NCBI GenBank assembly: GCA_023375675.1
Contig: JALQBC010000053.1
Coordinates: 1 to 64,000, forward strand
Direction: 5' to 3'
Source: Cytospora piceicola
Lineage: Eukaryota; Ascomycota; Sordariomycetes; Diaporthales; Cytosporaceae
Length of the DNA stretch: 64,000 nucleotides
Shown here: piece by piece, positions 1 to 13,694 of the stretch
How positions within the stretch are numbered: position 1 is the stretch's first letter
Layout: the number at the start of each line of letters is the position of its first letter
Translations under genes and position numbers: made by a program
Notes under the pieces: generated by a model
Seen by the model: only the letters and a program-made list of their open reading frames with translations
What the model was told of the DNA's origin: nothing
Databases searched by the model: none

Positions 1-121
<121 letters not shown>

Positions 122-1899
122 TTAATTCGAATCTAAAGGCTTATATAAGCCTTCGGTAAAGAAAAAGGAAGGGAAAGGCTAGGGTTCGGGTTAAGAACCT
201 AAGAAACTTAAGAAACCTAAGGAATTAGAACTATTAGCTTTAATACTAAGCCTACGTTAAGGGCTACGATTTAATTAAATATACCGTTTTATAGCCCTTT
301 TTCTAAAGATTCAGATTTAGGTAAGTACGTCTTAATCGGACTAAAACTCGAGCGTGCATCTTAGTTCGAAGTTAAGGTCTATAGTAAGAAGCCTTATCGT
401 AGGTCCGACCTTATCTAGGCCTTAAAGTAACCGTAAGCCTTCCGGCAGGCATTAAAGGCCTTACAATTGCTAGTGCATTTAGTTACAGAACGACTAGAAT
501 CACTACTTTCAACAGCTAATCAGATCCTCTAAACGGGTGCTGTAGCGAATCAGCATGATTGTAATTCAGAGCCAATCAGAATTAAAAACAGGTAGCATAC
601 ATCTTAAAGGCAACAATTTTCTATTATGCTCGCCCGCCTTATAAAACAAACATTAACCTTCTTAACGGAAGGCATTTTAAAATAGTAAAATAAAAATTAT
701 TTATTTTAATTATAAAAAGAGTTAAGACTTAAACAATAAAGTAAATAATTAACTTAAAGCTTTAAACGTAATAACAGTCCGATAAGAAAATAAGTCTTTA
801 TAATAAGACTAACTCGGTTTCGACTCGATTAAGTCTTTTTTTAAAAACTAAAAAGTTTTTAATACTTAAATTAATATAATTAAAGTATATTTTCGTTAAA
901 GAGTTACTAATATAAATACTTATACCGAAAGACTTTAAAAAAAGTATCGCTTCGGTTTACTACTTTATTATTCGAATCGGATTTAAAAATAATAATACTT
1001 AGCTATCGATACTCGATACCGGAACCGAACTTAACCTTTTAAAAGTAAGTATCTATAATAAGTATAGACTTTCGGTTATTTAAACCGATATCGGTTTCCG
1101 AACGTACGATAAAAGAAAGATTAATCTTTTAAACGTTTTTAAAACCTCGGTTTAAATCGAAAGTTATTATAAGTAAGTTATTTTTTATATAATAGAAAAT
1201 AAAATTATAAAAATAAACTATAATATTTTTCTTAAAATACTATTTATCTTTTAAATAAAACTTACTTTCGAATATTCGCTTAATAACTTACTTAAAGTTA
1301 ATTTTCGTTTTAATAATACTAAACTAGTCGTTATAATAAAAAGTAAGCTTAAAACTTTTATTTAAGTTAACTTTTATTCGAAAAGTAAGCTTAAAAAAAA
1401 CTAAAGCTTAATAGTCGTACTTTTAAAAAGCGCGGCGTTATTAGTAATAAAAACGTTTTTACTTAAGTTTTTAACTAACTCAAACTAAGTAATATTTTTA
1501 TTTTTTTTTTATCCGATAAAGATATATCTATATTCGTTTTAATAGTATTTAAAGTAGTTAAAACAGAACTTATAAATATATATCTTTTTATTTAATAAAA
1601 AGAAAACTACCGTTACTTTTATAGTTAATATAAACAATAAACTAAGAAACTATAGAAAAAGAGTTTTAACTTACCTTTTTTTTAAAAGTAAACGTGTTAT
1701 ACTATTAAAAAAATAGTAAAGATAGTTAATACCTTTTATAAAAGAGTTACTTTTAAAGTTAAGCCGGTTAATAATTTAAAACTAAATAGCTTTATTTTAA
1801 AAAGAGATTCGATATAAAAAGTAAAGAAAGTCGAAGCGGTTAAAGCTAATTAAGCTAAGTTACCGTTTAATAAATATAACTTTTAAATCTAGCCGAAAT
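122..1899. other. AT-rich RIP-mutated DNA, with a milder patch at 470-660
   Basis: No gene is visible. Most lines lack CpA and TpG almost completely while CpG persists, the mark of RIP. The stretch at about 470-660 still has many CA and TG dinucleotides (for example around the TGATTGTAATTCAGAG segment), so it is either younger, single-copy, or outside the mutated repeat. It could hold the 5' part (LTR, gag) of the retroelement that follows, but I could not read either. Confidence 0.6.
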
Positions 1900-4800
1900 T
1901 TTCGGATATTAAGCTTAAAAGCCGATTAATAAAAGAAAGATAAAAAAAGATATTAAAAACTAGTTATAATAATCTTAATCCGGCTAAAATAAAAATATTC
2001 CGGTATATATTAATTAACCGGGAAAAGAGTTTAATATAAAATTAGTCCGAAATTAAAGAAATTATTAAGAAAGTTACTTTTTTTTAAGTTATTCGAACCG
2101 TTTTTTATAACGTTTTTTAGTTAAAGAATATCTCGATCTTTTATACTTTTAAGTCGAAAACTTTAAAGCTATTTAAAAAACGTTTAAGAAAATAGATTAT
2201 TAAAAATAATTATAGTTTATATTATAATTATTAATTTTTAGTTTAAAAAAAAGATAGTAACCTTTATCTTATTAATAACGTTTAAAAGTATAATACGTTT
2301 ATAATTAAAAACGCTTTTATACTATTAATAGCTAATTAATTCTTTAAAGAGTTTATAATATATAAGATTTTATTTTTTTTCGACTTTTTTTTTAAATACG
2401 ATTAAGTTAAGCTTTATTTAAACAGTCGGGATATAATAATATTTACTACTCTTTTAAATCTCTTCCGGATATATACTTTACCGATAAAAGCGATAAACTT
2501 TATTACTTAATTTATAAAGATTATAGTCCGATTATTATATAACTTAATTTTTTATATTTATTAAGCTTTCTTTAACGATATTATTATTAAAGGTCCGGAG
2601 TTAACCTACTCGGATAAAATATTAAAAGAGCTTTTAGGTATTTACTATTATATCGTAAAATATATTTATAACCTTAATTAAATCCTTTTTAATATCGAGC
2701 TAATAAAAGTAACGATTTCGGGTATTAAATCTAAATAGTATTAAAGGTAAGTAAATATTATTAGTTATATATATAAATCGATCGAGTGTTCTTTTTAACT
2801 AAAGAAGATTTAAAAGATTAAAGGCTAAACGGTTTATAATAATTTTAAAAACCTTCGATTATTTCTAAGAATAGTTATTTATTATAACTATTAAATTTAA
2901 AACTTTGTTATTATTATTTAACTATTTTATAACCTAATAAAGAAAAACGCTTTATTCCGATAAAAAAAAGCTTAATAAATTACTATAAAAGAGTTAATTA
3001 ATACTTTAATTAATAAACCGGTTATTATTAAGATTAATTACTCGTTCGGTATTAAAGCTATTATCTTAATAATCGATATTAGTTTAGTTAAGTAAAAAGC
3101 CGCTTTAATATAAGAAGTCGAAGGTTACCGGAGACTAGCTTATTTCGAAAGTAGTTTTTAGACTTAAATTAAGTAAAAGTATAATATTACGAAAAAAAAA
3201 TATTAAGTAGCCTTTTATACTTTTCGGTAACTTCGTTAATATCTTTTTAAATATTATTTTATTTTAAAAACAGATATTTAAGTTTTCGTTAATTAAAGTA
3301 ATAAAAAGATATCGGATATTTTAAACGCTTTAATAAATCGTTAAATCGCTATTATTAAAATCTTCGACTTTATTATTAAATATATTCCTGGAACGAAAAA
3401 TCCTATTACCGATATACTTTCTTAGCTACTAATTTTTAAAGCTTTAGCCGAAGATTTAGAAAAAGACTTCGACGACTAATACGATACTTAAATTAATATA
3501 ATATTAATAAAAGAAATCTTAAATCTAAAGTTAATCTAATTCGATAAATTTCTATAATACGTAAAATTCCTTACTACCGATATTATTCTTTAAAAGATAT
3601 AAAGATAAGCCGTTAAGCGATTTAAGAATAAAACGTTAAGATATTAAGTAATTAATTATACCTTTTAAAAATAAAAAGAGAAAAAGCTTTTATACTAACG
3701 TATTATTAATAATCCCGACCTTTAATAGAAAATCTTTTGAGATTATTATAAGAAATTCGGATATAAAAGCTATAATATAACGTTTATTAAGCTTAAAAGA
3801 CTATATTTTTAAAGACGGCTTTAGTTAAACGTTATTAAAGCTATTTAAACTTATCTTAAGTATAATAAGTATAATCCGAAACTTTAAAGTAAAGGTATTT
3901 ATTTTATAGTCTTCGGACGGCTATTCGAGAAAATTAAAGTTAATATTTAATATATACTTAATAATTAAAGCTATTAATTTCTTATTAAAGCTTAATATAA
4001 TTTAACAGGATATATAATTATTAAACTAATAAAAAAATCGGATTTATTAACGATAAAGAGGTTTTTTTAAAAGGATATTATTCTTACCTACAGATATTTA
4101 TTATTTATTAATATTAATAGAAGACTAAAAAATAAAAAAGAGTTTAAAGCTACTATTAAATAACTTAATATCCCTTTCGTTTAAGTTTCGCCTTATAATC
4201 CTTCGGCTTAAAAGATCGTTAAAAAAGAATATTACTTTATTACTAATATTTTAACTAAAATAGCAAATAAGCGGATATTATAATAGTAGTACTTTAAGAT
4301 TATAATCTTTACTAATTATACTTTAATCTACCGTTTTTATAGTTTTATACCTTTCTATCTCGTTTTTAAATAAGAACTATTAATCCTTTTAAAAACCGAG
4401 ATTCTTATATAAAAGGTCGTTTTATAAAAGCTTAATTAAAGCAGTTAAAAAGCCTTTAAAGTAAAGATTTAATCTATAGCTAATTAAAAAGTAAATATTT
4501 AAACTACTATTAAAGCGGTAATAATATACCGATAAAAAGTAGCCGATAAAGTAAACTTTCGAGGTTTAATTAAAAAAAGCCGGCTTTAAAAAAGTAATAT
4601 AGTTTTAGTTTATAACTATATAAAGAAAATATCTTATTCGAAGACTATTAAAATTATTTACCGGTAAAAAGGACTATTTATTGTTAATTAAGTTTTACTT
4701 AAATATATTTATCGACTTCGGATAACTAACAGAATCTTTTTTAAAAGTATATTCTTTACTAAAAATATTAAAAAGTTTATTTAAAATATTCGAAGTTTTT
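1900..4800 (+). mobile_element. RIP-degraded Ty3/gypsy retrotransposon pol relic
   Basis: Reading through the many stop codons on +, the translation keeps the order reverse transcriptase, RNase H, integrase. At about 2571-2600 it reads FNDIIIKGPE, which corresponds to the F-V-D-D-I-x-I-K-G-P box of fungal gypsy RTs, followed by a TISGIKSK stretch like the TISGAKS segment. RNase H is recognisable at about 3120-3420 (RLAYFESSF, then ILKTDI, then YIPGTKNP before LS). The integrase core lies near 4110-4210 (KEFKATIK, then VSPYNPSA, as in the DNG-x-E-F and SPYNPQANG motifs). Nearly all breaks are TAA/TAG, as C-to-T RIP would produce. No LTR pair was located, so the element ends are not defined. 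It is not functional. Confidence 0.75.
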
Positions 4801-7800
4801 AAGAACTAAAGACTCCGATACTATAAAATTAAAGTAAAGATAAATAAGTTTTCTTTTTAAGCGATAAACTTTTATTAGTTTCCTTACTTTTTATTTATAA
4901 AGCTATTAAAAAACTTTTAAAAGTTTATTAAAATAAAGTATTTATAACCGATATATTTTAAGTTTTAAAACTTAATATTTTTACTTTATTTAGCTTTAAT
5001 TAATTTTAAAATTCTTTAAAGATTTTAATTTTTATAGTTTTTAATATAAAGGAAGAAGATAATTTAAATAACTTTAATAATCCGGATAAAGTAACTATCT
5101 TTAATTTTTAACTTTAAACTTAAGTAATAATAAAAGTAATATTTAAATAAAAAAAGGTTAAGTAAGATAATTAGTTTATTTAAATCTTAATACATCGAAT
5201 TAAAAATAATAATTTCTTTATATCTCTTTTATAGGATATCTATTATAAACCTTTACTTCTTTAATATTACTAATTCCTATCTTATTCCTTTTTCTTTTAG
5301 TTTTTACTATTTAAAAATATTTAGTTAATTCGTTTACCGTTTATAAACCGTTACTTATCTGTTATAAAACTGTTTAAATATAATTTTCTACTATTAGTAT
5401 TTTATTTTATTACTATTTCTTTATTATTTTTAGTTTTCTTTTATTTTTATTTTATTTCTTTTAGTTTTTAGTTTATTTATATTATATTTATTTAAGCAGC
5501 CTTATATTATAAATATAGCTATTAAAAAGAGGAAACCTGCTTATAGTTTTAGTTTTTAATTTTTAAGAAAAAATATCGATTCCGGTACTAAAAATCTTAT
5601 TTACCTTTATATAAAAATTCATTTACCTATTTATCTGCCGGATCTATACCTTTATAATTAACTCTATTCTTATATCCCTTTTATAAATCCGGTTTTTTTT
5701 AAATAGCTATTAATATAGTAAGTTATTACTTATAATAAAATCGTTTTTCTTTAGTAATATTAACTAATATAATTATCTTATTTTTAGTTTTACGCTCTTT
5801 AAGATCTATAAAAAATAATCGAGCTATAGCTAAATTATATCGAATAACCTTATATACTTTACTATTAAATTAGTTAATCAGGCTTATTTAATTAAAGTTA
5901 TAATTTATAGTAGTAAATTTAAAAATATAATTAATATAAGCTTTAAAATAAATACTAAAGTAAGAAAAATACTTAAAAAAAAGATAGTTAACGTATAATC
6001 GAACCGGATCTCTGTCTTTATTTTTATACTCTATATAAAAGATACCGAAAACTTTAATATAATAGTTATAAATATTCCGATTTCGGTAGTTAAAGAATCT
6101 AATTACTATAGCTTATTACTTTACCGCCTAAGTTTTAATCTGCTTAATATATCTTTTAAATAAAAGTCTATTAATAAGATAAACTGTAAAAAGCTAATAG
6201 TTACGTTTATTAGTCTTAATAAAGTTACTAAAGTAAAAAGTAAGCCGGTTAGTAAAAATAATAAATATAGTAATATTTTTAATTACTTACTAGTAATAGT
6301 ATTAACTAGGTTTACCTTTATACTTAAAAAAGGTAATATAACTAAAAATATCGTTTTAAGTTCTGTTAAAATCGTTAAAGTTATTCTTTATACTTTTAAA
6401 ACCTTTAAAGATAAAAAGGTATTAAATAGTATTATCTTCGATATAAAGCCGAATAAAAGCGTAAAAGTAAATTTAAAAAAGCTATTTAAAAAAAGCTTAC
6501 GTTTTTAAAGAACGGTTAATACTAATAAAAGAAAAAGATATTTTAAATATATAAAAGAAGTATAATAATAAAGTAAATATAAAAAAAAAAAGGTCGGTTA
6601 AAAAAGAAAGTAGTTTAAAGTTAAAGTTAAAAAAAGATTAAAAAGATTAAATCGAAAATAAAAGTATTTAAGTTTAAATAAAAAGTAGAAGTAGGTAGTT
6701 CGGCTAATTTACTTATAACCGTATACCTTCTTATTACAATAAAAAAAAAAGAACGTTTTAAGCTAATAAAAGTTTCTGTTTAATTTACTATATTTAAACG
6801 ATAAGTAATAGATAAAACTATTCTTTAAGTTACCGGTAGAAAGTATTTACTTTTATAAAAAACTAAAAAGTAATATAATTACTTAATTAATTTATTTATT
6901 TAAAGTAAATTCTTTTAGTAATACGTTTTCCGTTACCGACTATTTACTTTTACGTTAAAAAAAGGCTGTTTAATTAACTTTAATCTTTATAAAAACCTTA
7001 CCTTTATTTATTATAATAAGATTCTATCTTCTTTTTTTTCTACTACTAACGCTTACTTTTAAAACCTTATATATATTTATTTACTTACCTTTTAAAAAGT
7101 CTTTTTATATATACCTATTATCTTTTTTATTAACTTTAATATACGAATTTATTTTAAATAAAAATAAGTTTTTTTCGGTATATTAAAAATATAGCCGACG
7201 TAAAGGCAGTTATAAGTAAAAAGCTATTTATTACTAGCTTTATTAACTTTATTAACCTAAATACGAAAAGCTAGGCTTACGCTTTCCGGAATATAGTCTT
7301 TCCTTTTTATATATAAGAAATAGTTTTAAATAAACCTTTTTTCTTTAAAGCTTTAAATATAAGTAACTAAATAGCTAAAGGATTAGTTAAATAATACTTT
7401 TTAAAACTTTCTCTTTATATATTTTATTAACGCTTTATTTTTAAATCTAATCCCTATAAGTACCTTTTTAGCCTTTATAATTTAAAAAGATATTTTCGAA
7501 AAAAAGAAGAACTAAAATTCTCTTTTATACTAACAGGAATACGTTATTTCGCTTAATACTTTTAAAAAGAGATTTAAATTAATAACTTTTAACTTAAGAT
7601 AAGAGATTTAAATAACCTGTTTAAGCTAAATACTAATAGTTAAGATTTAGACTTAATTAAAAAGCAGCTTATTTTTTAAGTAGTTAATAATATTAAAGGT
7701 AAGTAAAAGTGTTTTTTTTAATATAACTAGCTTTACTAAAAAGCTTATATCGTTAATACCGACTAATAAGTTACTATAATAAAAAATATTAATATCCGAA

Positions 7801-9500
7801 AAGTTATTATAAACTTTCTTTAAAATATAATTAAAAATAGCGGCTTACGTTTTTTTATTTCGACTAAGCTTTTCGAAACCTTTTATACCGCCTGTTTTCG
7901 CTTTAGGAATAATAGCTATAATAGCTTTATAGTTATAGAAACCTTTCGAATAAAAATTCTAAAGTATAAGGAATTTATTAACCGAGGTAATTATATTAAA
8001 TATATAGACTAAACGGTTATAAGATATATCGTTTACTTACTAATAAAAGATAAATTTAACGTTACTTTAAAGATTTATATCGAAATATACTACTAAAAGC
8101 TCGGATATAGACTAAGCTATATATATTAGTTAAAAATACTAACGATTATATTTTAAAATATAATATTTTAAAAGGACGTTAAGTAGTATTACTTAAATAG
8201 TTCTTTTATTAAATATTATAAAGGCGATATAATTATCTTTAATAAAAACGAACTTAAAGTACTCTATAATAATACAGACTCTTTTTTCGGCCGATTAGTA
8301 TATAAAGTAAGCTAAACTACTATATTAGCTACAGTAAGCTACTATTTTAAACGATTATCTTTCGGACCTTTTAAATCGATGTTTTTACGCTTTATTCTAC
8401 TAAGTATCGAAAAGAGAAGTACTTTTTAAGATCTTTCTCTTAATAATTAACGTTATCTTAATCTTTAATTCTATATACCGATTTTATTTAAATATAGTAC
8501 CGTTATAGAGATATTACGGTTTTTTTTAACGGTAACTATTTATTAACCTTTAAATAGTTAAGTTAGTCTAAAACTTAAAAAATAAAAAAACCGGAATATT
8601 ACCCCGGTTCTTTTTAATCTTAATTAATCTTAACCTTAAGTTATTAAACGATATACGCTTTATAATCGTATTATAGTAAACTTAAAAATTTTAATATATT
8701 TAAGTCTTCCTTTATAAGACGTTAATAGTAAAAAAAAGGTTCTAATTATAGATATTAACTACTTTTTAGTTATAAGCGATAATTAATATTAATTCCGGTA
8801 CGCTAAAGTAATAAAAGTATATTATACTTAGTAAGCCTATATCGATCGGTATAATACGAAAGTAAAAAAGTAATAAAAAGAGTATACCGGATAAATAAAC
8901 AATATACGTTAAAATTAAAGTTAATTATTTAATAGTTTTTATATAAAAGAGGAAGATAAACTAAGTAGTAAAGTAAGCTTAAAATATAGCTTTACCGAAG
9001 TTCGAGTTAAAGTTAGTCGTTTTTCGCTTAAAGTTTTATAATAATTTTATATTTCTTTTATATTTTAGAATTACTTAAAAAGGGGATATTTAACGGTTTA
9101 GGTTTTTAAACCGCTAAAAGAGGCTTAACGCGGTAGCTAGTAGTATTAGACCTACTAACTTTATATCGGTGTTTTTTAAAAAGTATCTTAAGTACTTATT
9201 TTAATTACTTTTTTTACTTAGATAAAAATAAGATATAACGAAGTTTTACTACCTATACTTATCTTAACGTAATCAAACTTAAACATTATCCCTTTCGTTT
9301 CTCTACCTTTATTTCTATAGCCGACGGTCGTTCGAAAGTATAAGCCTTCGGGCTTACTTTTAATTAACCTTAACGTAGTAAGGCCGGTAGCTTTTAGTCC
9401 TTTATAAGGGTCACTCGCCTTTGCGACAGTATATATTATCTTTAGTAGAAGGTAAAGATTCGTTCTAAAGCCTATATTTAATATATATTAGTATTTTATA
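4801..9500. other. Unassigned RIP-mutated repeat DNA
   Basis: The sequence is strongly AT-rich, stop-dense in all frames and depleted in CpA/TpG. A stretch on + around 7990-8400 translates with few breaks but matches no family I know. A less mutated patch lies at about 9280-9440. The block is probably further transposon sequence; I cannot name it. Confidence 0.5.
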
Positions 9501-11760
9501 TTAAATAGTATATAATATAATTTAACTTACCTTTTAAATTCCTGCTTTAAAAGGCCTTTTACATCCTCTTTAATATTAGAATAAAAGAATAATAAAGCGT
9601 TCGAGTCGTTTTCGAAATATAAAAGCTTTAATCGAAGATCTAAAAGAATAGAGAATATAAAAGGCTTATAACGAGGTAGTAAATTAGATGTTATAACCTT
9701 TAGAAAATATTTTTCGAGCTTTAAAAGTCTAGCTTTAATAGCTCGAATTAAATCAGAATAGTACTCTTTCTATAAAGATATTAGTAAGTAAATAAATATT
9801 AAAATATTAATAGAAATACTTACGAAAAACTCGTTTTCTTAAATTTTAACCTGAAAGCCTCGAATAATACGATTTAGCTTTTTATATATCGAATAAATCG
9901 ATAAAAGCCCCTCGTTTAAAGTAGTATATAAGTCGCCTTATAACTTAATACTAGGTTTAATAAAAACTTCGAAAACTTTATTTAAATCTTTAAGGCATTC
10001 CTATTCGAATTCTGTTAGAAAGTTCGCTTTAAAATCGTTATTTGTAGTATTCTTTATAATATAAATTAAAGTATCCTTTAAAATTAAAGAAGCCTTAATT
10101 ATTTCGTAAGTAGAATTCTACCGGATAAGCGAGTCTATATATATATTATATTAGTATAAATTAACTTAAAATATAGATATATTAACTTACTTAAAGAGAT
10201 ACGTTTCTTATTATATTCTCTCGGAATTCGACTTTCTCTTTTATATTTCTTTATTCCTTCGAGAAATAAAGACCGATTCTCTTCTGTATATTTAATTAAA
10301 CTTAAAATCTTTCGAAGTTTTACAGTTAAATCTGTAAATAATTAGTATATATATATAGTTAATTATTAATAAATAGAATAAACTTACTATTTAAGAATTC
10401 CGGTCGAGTTTCTTACGGTTTTATAATATTTACTATAAAAGTAAATAATTCTTCTTCCGTTTTCGAGTTTTATAAATAATTAGTTAATATATCGTTAACG
10501 ATAATATTAATAATATACGTTAGGTATCGTATATCGTTTTTAAATTCTTTTCCGGTTAAGAAAGTAAACTCGGTATTAAATAAATTAATAAAAGTAGTAT
10601 TATTCGAAGCGTTATTGCGAGTAAACTTATTATAATATTAGTATTAAATTTAAATATATTAAATATAATAATAGTACTTATAAAAAGATATTATCGAAAG
10701 TTAAAGAAGGGTATTCGTATAAGATATTAGATGTAATTTTGTAGATATAAGCTCCGGAATACGTTTTATCTAACTTTTTAAAACCTATTTAATTATTAGT
10801 ATATATTAAGTTAATAAATATTAAAAGAATTTACTTACTAATAAGCTTATATATAAGCTTAAACTTAGAATTAATATAAGTAAGAATAATAGCTAAATAA
10901 GCCGTTTAGTTTATTGCTGTCTATATATCGAAAATAAGTGAAAAGGTTTTTCGAGAATTTAAATTATCTTTTAATAAAAAGTTTAAATTCTGTTTCGAGG
11001 TTTCGAAAGTCTAGTTTAATAAAACCTTAATTTTATGCCGGTTAATAGTAGGCGTAAATCTATTATAATTAGTATATTATTAAATATAAAGTTAAATAAA
11101 ACTTACTTATTATAATAGCTTAAAAGCTTTTAAAAAGAAGGTGAATTTAAAATATTAAAAGAAAGGTTATTACTTATAATAAAGTTTAATACTTTATTAT
11201 AGGCTTCTTCTTCGTTAAATTCAGAACTAGTTCGTATTCTTTTTCTTAAATCTAACTAAAAAAACTCGTTTATAGAAGGCGTTTGTAAATCTGATTCTAT
11301 ATAATATATATTAACAAATATAACCTTAATATATTTAATATTAAAAGTACTTACTTTTTGATTTTGTCTTTTCTGATTCTTTATTATAGGCGACTTCTAG
11401 GTGTTTATTTTAATAATGCCGAACGAAATTCGAAGCCTGAAAGCCTTTAATAGTAATAGTTCTTTATAAAGAACAACTATAATAAATATTAGTTAATTAT
11501 AACCTTAATTAATTAAATGTTAATAGTAATATAATATACTTTATATAGCTGACTAATATTTCTCTCTCTTTTAATAGATTAATAGGTAGAAGGGTACGAG
11601 TAAAAAGGTTATTAATAAAAATATAAATATTAGAGTCTTTCGGCTCGGGTAGACGATAGTTAGGCTTATTATATTTTGAATTAATAAGGCTTAATTTAGA
11701 TTTAGAAAGGTTTAAATCTGTAACCTCTGGTATAGAGGCAGGGATAGTGCTTTAAGAGAT
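9500..11760 (-). mobile_element. RIP-degraded hAT-family transposase relic
   Basis: On the minus strand, reading through stops, the segment at about 10135-9800 gives D-S-L-I-R-(stop)-N-S-T-Y, then ILKDTLIYIIKN, then LTEFE-(stop)-ECLKDLNKVFE, then IKPSIKL-(stop)-GDLYTTLNEGLLSIY. This is the familiar hAT core pattern RWNSTY...L.L..A...Y........L...EW..L..L...L..F...T..LSGD....L...L. The stop after R fits a TGG-to-TAG RIP change of the conserved Trp. The N-terminal part should lie towards 11700 and the dimerisation domain towards 9500, but neither was clearly readable. No terminal inverted repeats were tied to it with certainty. Confidence 0.6.
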
Positions 11761-11959
11761 AAAAGAATCTATTATAGATTTTAAGGAGGGGGGATAGATA
11801 AGATATAAATAGTATAGCGTGATAAAGCTTGATAAGGCGATTCGAACGGTATATAAATCTTATTTTTTAAGTAAGGAATAAGAATAGAAACAGGAAAGAG
11901 AATACTAATATATATAAACTATAGTTCTTTTAGATTATAAATATATTTAGCTATTTAAT

Positions 11960-12390
11960 AAAATCCCTCGTAAATCCTATAGATCTACGCGGTATTTAGA
12001 AAATTTTCTTATAGATCTTATAGATCTACGCGGTATTTAAAAAATCTTTTCGTAGATCTTTATAGATCCTACGGTATTTAAAAATCCCTTGTAGATTCTA
12101 TAGATCTACGCGGTATTTAGAAAATTTTCTCGTAGATCCTATAGATCTACGCGGTATTTAAAAAATCTTTTCGTAGATCTTTATAGATCCTGCGGTATTT
12201 AAAAATCCTTTATAGATCCTGCGGTATTTAAAAAATCCCTTGTAGATTCTATAAATCTACGCGGTATTTAGAAAATTTTCTCGTAGATCTTATAGATCTA
12301 TGCGGTATTTAAAAAATCTTTTCGTAGATCTTTATAAATCTTGCGATATTAAAAAAATTCCTTATAGATCCTATAGATCTTATAGTTTCT
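11960..12390. repeat. Minisatellite, unit about 40-46 bp
   Basis: About ten imperfect tandem copies share the core TAGATCTACGCGGTATTTA, followed by a variable AAAAATCTTTTCG or GAAAATTTTCTCG spacer. Some copies have GATCCTGCGG or GATCCTACGG in the core. The copies differ mostly by C/T and G/A changes, so the array itself was probably exposed to RIP. Confidence 0.85.
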
Positions 12391-12424
12391 TACTATTAAA
12401 TGTAGTCTGTAATTACTATTATAT

Positions 12425-12795
12425 ATATCCCTTTCCCTTTCCCTTTCTACTTTCCTTCTTTTTATTATACTTTAGATTTATTAGTTTTAATATAGCTATA
12501 CCTATTTATTTATTTACTTTTATTTATTTACTTCTTTTACTTTTACTTATTTATTTATTTACTTTTATTTATTTACTTCTTTTACTTTTATATATTTACT
12601 TCTTTTACTTATTTACTTCTTTTACTTTTATATATTTACTTCTTTTACTTATTTACTTCTTTTACTTTTATATATTTACTTCTTTTACTTATTTACTTCT
12701 TTTATTTATTTACTTTTTTTACTTATTTACTTTTTTTACTTATTTACTTCTTTTACTTTTACTTATTTACTTCTTTTTATATATAAATACTAATA
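12425..12795. repeat. Low-complexity pyrimidine-rich repeat
   Basis: Degenerate tandem repetition of TTTACTTCTTTTACTTTTATATA-like units (TTTATTTAC and TTCTTTTAC words). The 183-codon open frame across it (12300-12851) is a product of composition and is not a gene. Confidence 0.85.
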
Positions 12796-13045
12796 TAAAA
12801 GGTAAGTTATTATTTTTATTAACATTTATATATATATATAATTATATATAATATATATATATAAGTATATATCTCTGCCGTTTTAGCAGTTAGCTTTAAC
12901 TTAAGAAGCTTTAATGACGAGAGAATCTGAAAAGCACTGAGATATATATAAATATATATATTATATATATTTTATATTATATATATTTAAAGAGTTTTAT
13001 AATTATAATAACTTACTTAAATGTTTAATTCTAATAACTTTTTAT

Positions 13046-13640
13046 AGGTTCTTATATTTATTAGTTTTATTAATATTAAACAGATATTGTTATATTAGTT
13101 ATATTAGTATTACTTAGCTAGAATATATTGTATTTTNNNNNNNNNNNNNNNNNNNNNNNNNNNNNNNNNNNNNNNNNNNNNNNNNNNNNNNNNNNNNNNN
13201 NNNNNNNNNNNNNNNNNNNNNNNNNNNNNNNNNNTTAATATATTAGTTTTATTAATATTAAACAGATATTGTTGTATTAGTTATATTAGTATTAACTAGC
13301 TAGAATATATTATATTTTAATATATTAGTTTTATTAATATTAAACAGATATTGTTGTATTAGTTATATTAGTATTAACTAGCTAGAATATATTATATTTT
13401 AATATATTAGTTTTATTAATATTAAACAGATATTATTATATTAGTTATATTAGTATTAACTAGCTAGAATATATTGTATTTTAATATATTAGTTTTATTA
13501 ATATTAAACAGATATTATTATATTAGTTATATTAGTCTTAAGTAGTTAAAGTATATATTAATATATTATATTACTTTTATTAATATTAAAAAGATATTAT
13601 TATATTAGTTATATTAGTATTATATAACTATTAAGTTAAT
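13046..13640. repeat. 82-bp tandem repeat array interrupted by an assembly gap
   Basis: Units begin at 13235, 13317, 13399 and 13481, exactly 82 bp apart, each starting TTAATATATTAGTTTTATTA and ending near CTAGCTAGAATATATT. A further diverged copy follows at about 13560, and a partial copy ends directly at the left side of the N run. The copies to the right of the gap are almost identical, which explains why the assembly broke here. Confidence 0.93.
13137..13234. other. Assembly gap (98 N)
   Basis: A run of 98 N lies inside the 82-bp tandem array. Its size is close to one repeat unit but is probably an estimate, so the true copy number is unknown. Confidence 0.99.
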
Positions 13641-13694
13641 TAAAATCTATTAAAGGTTTTTTAATTTTTTTTTAATATTAGCTTTAGTACTTTT

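Noticed and set aside
12300..12851. 183-codon open frame (F/Y/L-rich)
   Set aside because: It is the translation of a TTTACTTCTTT low-complexity repeat.
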